Made by a program: the position numbers and the translations under genes. Under the pieces are notes generated by a model, which worked only from the letters and a program-made list of their open reading frames with translations, was not told the DNA's origin and ran no database searches. Below are positions 15,836 to 23,400 of a DNA stretch of 64,000 nt, in pieces. The stretch comes from Brooklawnia sp963780175 (GTDB lineage Bacteria > Actinomycetota > Actinomycetes > Propionibacteriales > Propionibacteriaceae): positions 1-64,000 of the forward strand of contig CAWAAT010000001.1 in NCBI GenBank assembly GCA_963780175.1. Direction: 5' to 3'. Every line of letters starts with the position of its first letter. Positions within the stretch are counted from its first letter, which is position 1.

Positions 15836-18131
15836 GGACGACGGCCCGCCGGTCGATCTGCGCCTGCTGTTTCCTGCCGCGGCCGCTTGGGCCGGTGCAG
15901 GTATCGGCATCTCAGGGGGACGCTGGGCCGGGCTGGCGATCGGCCTGGGGTTCCTGGGTGCTGTCGCCGGCTGGCGGTGGCGAGCCTGGACGTCCTGCGC
16001 GGTGAGCGCCGCGCTGTTGGCAGCAGGAGTCGTCGCCTGGGGGTGGTCGATCGGATTGAGTTCCTCCGTCCCGGCAACATGGGCCGCGCAGGGAGCGGTG
16101 GTCGATGTTCGCGCACGGGTCGCATCGGACGTGCACCGCTGGAAGCCTCGAGCGGGTCAGCCCAGCGGCGGCGTTCTGAGCGTCCAGGTGGAACGGATGT
16201 CGGCCCGCGGCCAGGTGTGGCAAGGTGATCTGCCGGCCAGCGTTTTCGCAAGCGGAGCGGCACTGGAGGCGCTCGACCAGCCCGTTGGGGCGACCGTCAG
16301 TCTCTTGGCTCTCGCCAAGCCGCCGAAACCGGGGGAGCGCTCGGTTGCCGCTCTGGCATTGCGGAGCGCGGTTGTCAGGGTCGCTGAACCCAAGCCGGCG
16401 GCTGCACTGGCCAACAAGGTGCGGTCGGGTCTACGTGATGCGATGGCGCTGTCCACCGGAGCGCAGGAAGGTCTGGTGCCATCCCTCGTCGTTGGTGACG
16501 TGTCGGCCCTACCTCCTGAGGTGGAGCAGGACTTCAAGACCACCGGCCTCAGCCATCTGACTGCGGTCAGTGGCACCAACCTGACGCTGATGTTGGCCTT
16601 CTGTCTGGGCCTGGCCCGGCAGGTGGGCGTCCGAGGCTGGTGGTTGAGGGTCACCGGGTTGGTCGTCGTGCTGGGGTTCGTCGTGGTTTGTCGGGCGGAG
16701 CCGAGTGTCCTTCGGGCCGCCGCCATGGGCCTTGTCGCCCTGGCAGCCACCGGCTTTGCTCGGGACCGCCGCCGCGGCCTCCGGGCGCTCTGCCTGGCCG
16801 TACTGGTGCTGGTCCTGGTCGACCCGTGGCTGGCTCGCTCCTGGGGGTTCTCTCTGTCTGTCTGCGCGTCGGCGGGCATCCTGTGGTGGGGAACTCGATG
16901 GCAGACCCTGATGGGCAGGTGGGCCCCCGGGTGGCTGGCGGAGTCGCTGGCCATCCCGATGGCGGCCCAACTCGCCACGCAACCCCTCATCACCCACCTG
17001 TCGGGCCAGATCAGTGCGGTGGGTCTGGTGGCCAACGTCGCCTGCGGTCCCTTCGTGGGGCCGGTCACCGTTCTCGGGCTGGCTGCCGCGCTCTCATCGG
17101 TGATCAGCCCACCACTGGCCCTGGCGCTGGGTTGGGTGGCCGGCTGGTGCGTCCAACCGATCCTGCTCGTGGCCAGCGTCGGCGCGGACCTGCCGGCGGC
17201 GTCCTGGCGCTGGCCACCCACTGCATCGGCGATTGGGTTGCTCGCGGTGGGTTGCTGGCTTCTGGCCCAGGTGGTTCTGCCGTGGATTCTGGCTCGCAGA
17301 GCCATCACGGCGCTGCTCCTGCTGAGTCTGCCTCTGGGCGTCACGCGACAGCCTCCGCAGCCAGGTTGGCCCGGGGACTGGGTCGTGGTCGCGTGCGACG
17401 TGGGGCAGGGCGGGGCCCAGATCATCAGGGTGGATCGCGACTCCGCCATCCTCGTGGACGCCGGACCCGACCCGACCGCACTGCGCGCCTGCCTGAGCAG
17501 TCTGGGAGTGACCGACATCCCCTTGTTGGTGATCACTCACCAACACGCCGACCACGTCGGGGGTATCGACGCCGTCGTTGACCGCCTGGCCGGCGGGATG
17601 GTGCTGGTGGGACCGAGCCCCACGACCTCCGACGAGCACACACCCGCGTGGCTGCGGCGCCTTGGTGCGGTTGTCACCACCCCAGGTGACGTGGTCCACG
17701 TGGGCGACGTGCGCTGGACCACTCTTGCCGCCGGTCCGGTGGCCGGGTCGCTGCCTGCCACCGGGGTGGAGGACCCCAGCGAGAACGACGCCGGCGTGGT
17801 GGGGATGATCGAGAGCCGTCAGCTCAGGGTGCTCGTCACGGGCGACCTTGAGGTGCTCGGCCAGCAAGCGGTGCTGGGGGCCGCCCCCGGGCTGCAGGCT
17901 GATGTGCTGATCGTCCCGCACCACGGTTCAGCGCGGCAGGACCAAGGCTTCATCAGAGCTGTCGGAGCGTCCGTGGCGTTGATCCAGGTGGGCGAGGACA
18001 ACGACTACGGGCATCCGGCTGCCTCAACCGTGCGCATGCTGGAAGCCAGCGGCGCCACCGTTTTCCGTACCGACCGACACGGCGCCGTAGCGGTGCTGGT
18101 CGGCGGCCGCACGGTTCTCACCCAACGTTGA
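15828..18131 (+). CDS. comEC: ComEC/Rec2 DNA-uptake channel protein
   Basis: A 767-residue polytopic protein. It has N-terminal membrane helices and a soluble ComEC domain with SVVRV-type beta strands, then the competence core beginning FKTTGLSHLTAVSGTN near 226. A long series of helices follows. The C-terminal metallo-beta-lactamase-like domain carries ITHQHADHVGG near 570, VTGDLE and IVPHHGS. It translocates a single DNA strand during transformation. It overlaps comEA by 8 bases, the usual pair. Whether the organism is transformable is not shown. Confidence 0.93.
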   Translation: MSEDDGPPVDLRLLFPAAAAWAGAGIGISGGRWAGLAIGLGFLGAVAGWRWRAWTSCAVSAALLAAGVVAWGWSIGLSSSVPATWAAQGAVVDVRARVASDVHRWKPRAGQPSGGVLSVQVERMSARGQVWQGDLPASVFASGAALEALDQPVGATVSLLALAKPPKPGERSVAALALRSAVVRVAEPKPAAALANKVRSGLRDAMALSTGAQEGLVPSLVVGDVSALPPEVEQDFKTTGLSHLTAVSGTNLTLMLAFCLGLARQVGVRGWWLRVTGLVVVLGFVVVCRAEPSVLRAAAMGLVALAATGFARDRRRGLRALCLAVLVLVLVDPWLARSWGFSLSVCASAGILWWGTRWQTLMGRWAPGWLAESLAIPMAAQLATQPLITHLSGQISAVGLVANVACGPFVGPVTVLGLAAALSSVISPPLALALGWVAGWCVQPILLVASVGADLPAASWRWPPTASAIGLLAVGCWLLAQVVLPWILARRAITALLLLSLPLGVTRQPPQPGWPGDWVVVACDVGQGGAQIIRVDRDSAILVDAGPDPTALRACLSSLGVTDIPLLVITHQHADHVGGIDAVVDRLAGGMVLVGPSPTTSDEHTPAWLRRLGAVVTTPGDVVHVGDVRWTTLAAGPVAGSLPATGVEDPSENDAGVVGMIESRQLRVLVTGDLEVLGQQAVLGAAPGLQADVLIVPHHGSARQDQGFIRAVGASVALIQVGEDNDYGHPAASTVRMLEASGATVFRTDRHGAVAVLVGGRTVLTQR

Positions 18132-18139
18132 CGACTACC

Positions 18140-19387
18140 TCACCTCGCCAGGAACAGCGGCTTGAGGTGTCGTTCGTAGATGTTCTCAGTCACGTTGCGG
18201 GCAACATCTATTCTGTGAGTCTCAAGGGCGTCCAGATATCTCTGGCCCATCTTTGCAGCGATCTTGTAGCCCACATGCAGGAGTTGGCGAACGTTCGGGT
18301 CGTAGGCCGGGTTCGACTGATCGTGTCTCAGCGCGGACGCGAACTGCTGACTGGTCCAGCCGTCCACCGCGTCAGGCGAGGGAAGCGCCGCTTGGTCGAT
18401 GTCGATGACGTCAGCATACGGTGCCACCAGCTCGTCGTACTTTCCGTAGGCACTGCGGTAGACCTCCTTGGCGATGTCCAGGCCCGCGCCGCCGGCCTCG
18501 GCCAGCCCAACGAGTTCCTCAAGCCAGCTCGTGCCGGCGGTCTTCAGGTGCAGTCCCGCGTCCAGTTCGCGGATGATCGCGCCGATGCCGGGGTACAACG
18601 AGAACTTGTCACTGCCGGTGTGAACCGAGATCTTGAGGTTGTCGTGGAGTCCGAACACCTTGGAGGCGTGCTTGATCACAGCCACATCGGCGCGGAACTC
18701 CGACAGGAAGGCGGCCACGTCGCCCACGTAGTCGACGCCCTTGTTGAACCGGCCTTGAAACTTGACGGCGACCGTGTCGATCGGGATGCCGGCCTGCTTG
18801 ATCGCGAAGAGAATGACGTACAACTCGGCCGGGCCCTGGGTCTCGGGGGATTCGTCCATCGAGACCTCGACGTGCCGCGGGTGACCCCCGCCCTCGACGA
18901 CGCGATCATGGATTCGTTTGGCCTCCTCCACCGCGAACAGGTAGCGGTCCGCGACAGTGTGCAACACCTCGTCGGTGATGGCGATCGGCCCGTCGAAGCC
19001 TGGCACGTTCAGCTCTCCCACCAGCACGACGGCCTTCTCCAGGAACGCCGCGGCTGACTCCGGTGTGGTTGGCTTGCCGATGCAGTCGGTGACATCGATC
19101 GTGAAGAAGTCGCACGCATGGATGAAGGCGTCCACGTTGCCAAGTCCGATGTGGTCGGCGTCCACGAAGTACTGACCGGTCCACCCGAGGGCTGCGACAG
19201 CGTCGTCGGCAGCCTTGCGTTGGTCTGCCGGGGTGGTGCCGATGGTCGTGTGCTCCCGGTTGCTCTTGTTCCAGACGATGTCGACATCGACGCCGTCGTC
19301 CCTGATCTTCTCGAAGGCGGCGAGTTGGGCAACGCCTTCCTTGCCGAATCGATCACCGGTGCCCAGGGAGTACTTGCCGATCGTCAT
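18140..19387 (-). CDS. uxaE: UxaE-family tagaturonate epimerase
   Basis: A 415-residue protein matching the tagaturonate/fructuronate epimerase family first described in Thermotoga. It shows the SLGTGDRFG motif near the N-terminus, VWNKSNREH, YFVDADHIG and FFTIDVTDCIG, with later KISVHTGSDKFSLYP. UxaE interconverts D-tagaturonate and D-fructuronate in hexuronate breakdown. No other hexuronate gene is in the window, so the substrate could differ. The ATG at 19387 has GAGGAG upstream. The gene is on the opposite strand within the otherwise co-directional comEC-holA cluster. Confidence 0.75.
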   Translation of the reverse strand: MTIGKYSLGTGDRFGKEGVAQLAAFEKIRDDGVDVDIVWNKSNREHTTIGTTPADQRKAADDAVAALGWTGQYFVDADHIGLGNVDAFIHACDFFTIDVTDCIGKPTTPESAAAFLEKAVVLVGELNVPGFDGPIAITDEVLHTVADRYLFAVEEAKRIHDRVVEGGGHPRHVEVSMDESPETQGPAELYVILFAIKQAGIPIDTVAVKFQGRFNKGVDYVGDVAAFLSEFRADVAVIKHASKVFGLHDNLKISVHTGSDKFSLYPGIGAIIRELDAGLHLKTAGTSWLEELVGLAEAGGAGLDIAKEVYRSAYGKYDELVAPYADVIDIDQAALPSPDAVDGWTSQQFASALRHDQSNPAYDPNVRQLLHVGYKIAAKMGQRYLDALETHRIDVARNVTENIYERHLKPLFLAR

Positions 19388-19556
19388 GGGTGGCTCCTCG
19401 TCGTCTTTGGTGTCAGGTCCTCCATACCTGGAACCATAGGCCCACTGCTCATACTTCTCGGCCCCCTGCGCGAAAGTGACCGCGGACGGCTGCGCACCCC
19501 GAGCGGGGCTTCGCCCGCGTGCCTGCTGGCCGGCCAACAACTGGCAGGATGGAGAG

Positions 19557-20540
19557 GTGGTGACTCCTTCGGTTTTCGGCAGCACGGTGCTCGTCCAGGG
19601 CGCGGAGCCGCTGCTGGCCGAACGTGCGGTGAAGTCCCAGGTGAGCCGGGCCCGGCGGGAGCAACTCGATGCAGAACTGTATGAGGTGGCGGCCGGAGAG
19701 TTGGCGGACGGGCAATTCGGCGACCTCATCGGTGGCAGCTTGTTCGCGACTCACAGCATCGTGGTGCTCAACGACCTGGCCAACCTGCCCGAAGAGGCGC
19801 TGCCCCTGGTCAGGCAGACGGCTCTCGCACCCCCTCCGGAACTGTGCCTGATTTTGGTGCACGCTGGCGGGGTCAAGGGCAAGGCCTTGGTGGATGCGCT
19901 CAAGAAGGCCAAGGTGCCCGTGGTGCGAGCAGATCCGCTCAAGCAGTGGGAGCTTGCGACGTTCGTGGCTGGTGAGGCCCGGGGATTGCGCATGAGAATG
20001 GACGACCAGACCGGGCAGGCCGTCGTCGACGCCGTGGGCAGCGACTTGCGAGCGATCTCGGGCGCGCTTCGTCAACTGTCGGCCGACTACGAAGGCCAGC
20101 AGGTCAGTGCCGCCATGGTCGGACGTTACTTCGGCGGCCGAGCCGAGGTCAGCAGTTTCGCGGTGGCAGACGACGTCCTGGCCGGGCGATCCGCTGCCGC
20201 GCTGGAGAAGCTGCGATGGGCATTGTCGACGGGTGTGGCGCCCGTTCTGGTGACTAGTGCGCTGGCCAACTCGCTGCGAGGCTTGGGCAAGTACCTTGAA
20301 CTGCGCTCGGCGCGGCTGCCTGAGCCCGAGGTGGCCCGGCAAGCCGGCGTCCCGGTGTGGAAGCTCAAGGAACTGTCCAGGCTGTCGCGCGACTGGTCGA
20401 GCGGGGCTGTCTCGGTGGCCATCCGGGCGGTCGCCAAGGCCGATGAGCAGGTCAAGGGCGCCGCAACCAACCCAGGCTTCGCCCTTGAGCAGTTGCTGTT
20501 GACCATCGGCGCGGCACGCGAGCAGTCGCGACAGCGTTGA
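19557..20540 (+). CDS. holA: DNA polymerase III delta subunit
   Basis: The delta subunit opens the sliding clamp in the clamp loader. The 327-residue product shows the family course: STVLVQGAEPLLAER at the N-terminus, SIVVLNDLANLPEE, then the AAA-like lid (LRAISGALRQLSADY) and a C-terminal collar with ALANSLRGLGKYLELR and GVPVWKLKELSRLSRDW. I start at GTG 19557 because CAGGAT stands 6 bases before it; GTG 19560 is equally possible. It follows comEC in most actinobacteria, here separated by uxaE. Confidence 0.9.
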   Translation: MVTPSVFGSTVLVQGAEPLLAERAVKSQVSRARREQLDAELYEVAAGELADGQFGDLIGGSLFATHSIVVLNDLANLPEEALPLVRQTALAPPPELCLILVHAGGVKGKALVDALKKAKVPVVRADPLKQWELATFVAGEARGLRMRMDDQTGQAVVDAVGSDLRAISGALRQLSADYEGQQVSAAMVGRYFGGRAEVSSFAVADDVLAGRSAAALEKLRWALSTGVAPVLVTSALANSLRGLGKYLELRSARLPEPEVARQAGVPVWKLKELSRLSRDWSSGAVSVAIRAVAKADEQVKGAATNPGFALEQLLLTIGAAREQSRQR

Positions 20541-20621
20541 GCTGGCTTCGCTGTTGGGCTTTCAGTCGTCGGTGTGGATCGGGAATAGGATCGTGATGAC
20601 CATCAACTTCAGGAGGGCAAC

Positions 20622-21089
20622 ATGACGATCAAGGACATCGGCCCCCAGCCGATTGTTTTCGACATCGAGGAGGAGACCACCGCGAACGAGGCCTACCGGA
20701 CGGTGGCCTGGAGCGGGAAGTACCTCCAGGTGACCCTGATGTCCATCCCGGTCGGCGGCGAGATCGGTCTGGAGATCCACCCCGAGACCGACCAGTTCCT
20801 CCGGGTGGAGCAGGGCAAGGGTCTTGCCCTGCTGGGCGATGACAAGGACCATCTCGACTCCGAACAGCGCATCGAGGACGACTTCGTGGTCATCATCCCG
20901 GCTGGGAAGTGGCACAACGTCACCAATGCTGGCGACGAGCCGCTCAAGCTCTACTCGATCTACGCCCCCGCCCACCACAAGCCGGGCAAGGTGCAGCAGA
21001 CCAAGGAGATCGCCGAAGTCGACACCGACGATGAACCGGCCGAGTGGTCAGTTCAGCCGACGTCCGCCGATGACGGACCGCAAGCCTGA
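20622..21089 (+). CDS. Cupin-domain protein
   Basis: A 155-residue single-domain cupin. The two motifs are visible: GGEIGLEIHPETDQFLRVEQG (metal ligands about H53 and a following acidic residue, near 45-65) and IIPAGKWHNVTN (H near 97). A charged tail of about 35 residues follows. It starts after a strong AGGAGGG site, and TAGGAT at 20586-20591 is a probable -10. Such proteins range from isomerases to small-molecule sensors, and the function here is unknown. Confidence 0.85.
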   Translation: MTIKDIGPQPIVFDIEEETTANEAYRTVAWSGKYLQVTLMSIPVGGEIGLEIHPETDQFLRVEQGKGLALLGDDKDHLDSEQRIEDDFVVIIPAGKWHNVTNAGDEPLKLYSIYAPAHHKPGKVQQTKEIAEVDTDDEPAEWSVQPTSADDGPQA

Positions 21090-21118
21090 CCCGCAGCACT
21101 GACCTGGATTGGCAACAC

Positions 21119-21158
21119 AACAAGCGCCCTGACCACCCAGTGGGTCAGGGCGCTTGTT
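21119..21158. terminator. Bidirectional terminator between the cupin gene and rpsT
   Basis: A perfect 16-bp stem, AACAAGCGCCCTGACC (21119-21134) against 21143-21158, with an 8-base loop. The ends are A-rich on the left and T-rich on the right, so it can serve both convergent genes. Confidence 0.88.
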
Positions 21159-21175
21159 AAGTGATCAGGAGGGAA

Positions 21176-21436
21176 TCAGAGAGCTGCGGCGCGAGCCGAA
21201 ATGCCGGACTTGCGATTCGCGGCCTGGTTGGCGTGGATGACACCCTTGGATGCGGCCTTGTCGAGGGCGCGCGTGGCGACCTTGGCGTATTGCTGCGCCT
21301 TCTCGACGTCACCGGCTTCGACAGCATCGCGGAACTTGCGGATGTGGGTGCGCAAGGCTGACTTGACGGCCTTGTTGCGGGCCGTGGCCTTCGCGTTGGT
21401 CAGGATGCGCTTCTTCTGCGACTTGATGTTCGCCAC
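21176..21436 (-). CDS. rpsT: 30S ribosomal protein S20
   Basis: An 86-residue, very basic S20 that binds 16S rRNA. The product starts VANIKSQKKRILTNAKA and ends KSGISARAAAL, both typical. The GTG at 21436 is preceded by AGAGG at a good distance, so upstream in-frame starts are rejected. rpsT commonly lies near holA and lepA, transcribed against them, as here. Confidence 0.96.
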   Translation of the reverse strand: MANIKSQKKRILTNAKATARNKAVKSALRTHIRKFRDAVEAGDVEKAQQYAKVATRALDKAASKGVIHANQAANRKSGISARAAAL

Positions 21437-21596
21437 TGGGTAAGCCTCTTTGAGATCGATGGTCACTGGGTTGCGCCCGGCATGAAGTCTCAGCCGACGC
21501 GCGACAGGCCACGTTACCACAGCGAACCGTCGCTCCCCAAAGGCGGGTGAGAGCAACGGCTTGGTGCCGATGCAGCTCCTCCGGCCGGGGCAAGAG

Positions 21597-21655
21597 TTGA
21601 TCGCTCATCAGTTGCGGAATAAACTGTAGTCGTTGAGAGATAAACATCTTGAGAG
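21597..21655 (+). promoter_or_regulatory. Promoter and possible operator of the paralogue pair
   Basis: TTGATC (21597-21602) and TAAACT (21620-21625) are spaced by 17 bases. At and just after the expected start point the heptamer TTGAGAG is repeated at 21633-21639 and 21649-21655, on the same face of the helix after about 1.5 turns. That position would suit a regulator, but no family can be assigned. Confidence 0.5.
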
Positions 21656-21665
21656 TCGAGACAAC

Positions 21666-21734
21666 ATGCTCCTTGACATCCAGTTCTCGAGCGATCGACT
21701 CGGGCAGCCGGTCGTCCTCGTTATCGCAGATTGA
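21666..21734 (+). CDS. Small upstream ORF (22 residues), doubtful
   Basis: ATG 21666 opens 22 codons (MLLDIQFSSDRLGQPVVLVI, then A-D) ending at TGA 21734, nine bases before the ATG of the next gene and overlapping its leader. There is no clear ribosome site and no codon run that suggests attenuation. It may be a leader peptide or chance. Confidence 0.2.
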   Translation: MLLDIQFSSDRLGQPVVLVIAD

Positions 21735-21743
21735 AGGAAACTA

Positions 21744-22448
21744 ATGGCAACTCAGGTCTACAAGACACTCTCCAGGATCGTGGGAGCAGTGCTTCTCGTC
21801 CTCGGCGTGGCGGCACTCTTCGGCGCCAACTTCGCCCATGGCTTTGTGAGCGACCAGTTGAAGCAGCAGGCGATCAGCATGCCCGCCGAGCAGGCGATCG
21901 ATGCGCAGGTCACGTCCGGCCGAATCTCCGAGGATGACGCCAAGGCCCTGCGTCCGTTCGCCGGTGAGATCATGTCGACCGGACCGCAGGCTCAGGCTTT
22001 CGCCGACCACTACATCGCTGCTCACATGAAGGCCGCCGCGAAGGGTGCTGGAGTGCCCGACGACAAGGCGTCGTACAGCGGCATCGGCTCGCTGGTGACC
22101 GAGAAGACAAACGCGCTCAAGGCTGAACTGAAGGCTCTTCCGGAGAACTCGAACAAGTCCGAGCAGGAGCTCACTGGCCTGGCCAACGCTGAGATCGCAA
22201 ACCCGGGCAGCGAGTACCAGACCGCCAAGGATGCGGCCAAGCTTCAGGCCCTGCGGATGGACACCTTCCTGGACGGCAACACGTTGCGAGGCATGCTGCT
22301 CAATGCCTACGGCTGGTGGCTCGTGGGCACCATTGCCCAGGCGGCCGGCTGGGTTCTGATCGTCGTTGGCGCCGGGCTGCTGGCCCTCGGCTTCGTCCTC
22401 AAGCCCAAGGCCGTCGAGACCACCCGAGACACCGCTGTCAGCGTCTGA
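21744..22448 (+). CDS. Two-helix membrane protein, paralogue A (unknown function)
   Basis: A 234-residue protein: an N-terminal transmembrane helix (about 11-33), an extracytoplasmic domain of about 150 residues beginning FVSDQLKQQAISMPAEQAI, then LRGMLLNAYGWWLVG and a second helix (about 190-222). The plan resembles small actinobacterial proteins mis-annotated as LigA-like aromatic ring-opening dioxygenases (helix, a segment with L..E.I, a conserved H, then LRG/LR..L and a final helix). No catalytic motif is visible. AGGAAA precedes the ATG. It is paralogous to the next gene and followed by its own terminator. Confidence 0.75.
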   Translation: MATQVYKTLSRIVGAVLLVLGVAALFGANFAHGFVSDQLKQQAISMPAEQAIDAQVTSGRISEDDAKALRPFAGEIMSTGPQAQAFADHYIAAHMKAAAKGAGVPDDKASYSGIGSLVTEKTNALKAELKALPENSNKSEQELTGLANAEIANPGSEYQTAKDAAKLQALRMDTFLDGNTLRGMLLNAYGWWLVGTIAQAAGWVLIVVGAGLLALGFVLKPKAVETTRDTAVSV

Positions 22449-22470
22449 GCACCTCTGGCGAGCAGCACCT

Positions 22471-22500
22471 GCGGCGGCCCCTTGCGGGGCCGCCGCTTTC
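22471..22500 (+). terminator. Intrinsic terminator after paralogue A
   Basis: GCGGCGGCCCC (22471-22481) pairs perfectly with GGGGCCGCCGC (22486-22496) around TTGC and is followed by TTTCTGTT. Confidence 0.88.
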
Positions 22501-22613
22501 TGTTGTGACCTCGCGCCGTCCTGTGTCACCCACCCGACGCCGTCGGTGCTCCCTGCACCCCTAGAATGCCAACTGCCGCAGCAGTCCGGCGCACCTAGTA
22601 AGCGGAGGAACCG

Positions 22614-23282
22614 ATGGCAGACCAGATCTACCAGGCTTTTGCCCGAGTTTTCGGCAGTGTGCTCCCTGTTGTCGGTGTCGGCGCGCTGCTCGGTGGCGGC
22701 TTCGCCCACAAGTTCGTGGCCCAGCAGTTGAAGGCCGAGGACATCACCATGCCGGACGCCGCGGCGATCGACCGCGAACGCGAGCTCGGTCTGCTCTCGG
22801 CCTCTGACGCCGAGTCCCTTCGCTCGCACGCCGGCCTCACCTTGGCAACCGGCCCGCAGGCGCGCATCTACGCCGACAACTACGTGCTGGCTCACATGAA
22901 GGTTGCCGCCAGACGGGCCGGGGTGCCCGATAACAAGGCCACCTACGCAGGGGTGGGTGACCTCGCCAATGACAAGACTCGCGAACTGAAGGCCGAGCTG
23001 GCCTCGCAGTACCCCGACATGTCTCCCGCTGAGATCGCGCACTTGGCGAAGGCTGAGGTCGGTGATCCAGAGACCGATTACGACCTCGCGCGAACCATCA
23101 ACCAGTTGCAGGAGTTGCGCTCCGACAACTTCTTCATGGGCAATTCGATTCGTGGCATGTTGTTGAACGCCTACGGCTGGTGGCTCGTCGGGATGGTGGC
23201 CCGGATGGCGGGCGGGGTGTTCATCGGTCTGGGAGGAGTGCTCGCCGCCGTGGGTTTCCTGCCCCGGGGACGCGACTCCTAG
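22614..23282 (+). CDS. Two-helix membrane protein, paralogue B (unknown function)
   Basis: A 222-residue paralogue of the preceding gene, with the same helix-domain-helix plan. Shared stretches include YADNYVLAHMK (A: FADHYIAAHMK), GVPDNKATYAG (A: GVPDDKASYSG) and RGMLLNAYGWWLVG. It differs in the middle and in a shorter C-terminus. AGCGGAGGA gives a ribosome site. Since a strong terminator separates the two copies, B probably has its own promoter. Function unknown; the conserved parts are at the C-terminal membrane entry. Confidence 0.75.
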   Translation: MADQIYQAFARVFGSVLPVVGVGALLGGGFAHKFVAQQLKAEDITMPDAAAIDRERELGLLSASDAESLRSHAGLTLATGPQARIYADNYVLAHMKVAARRAGVPDNKATYAGVGDLANDKTRELKAELASQYPDMSPAEIAHLAKAEVGDPETDYDLARTINQLQELRSDNFFMGNSIRGMLLNAYGWWLVGMVARMAGGVFIGLGGVLAAVGFLPRGRDS

Positions 23283-23400
23283 CCCCTGGCATCGCTCGCG
23301 GGCATGCCAGGCGATGAGTTGGGGTGCCGCTCCAGTCATGCGAAGATGGACGCTGGCGCTCGTCGTCGCCAGCCCCTCACCGAGACCGACTGGATTGTGA

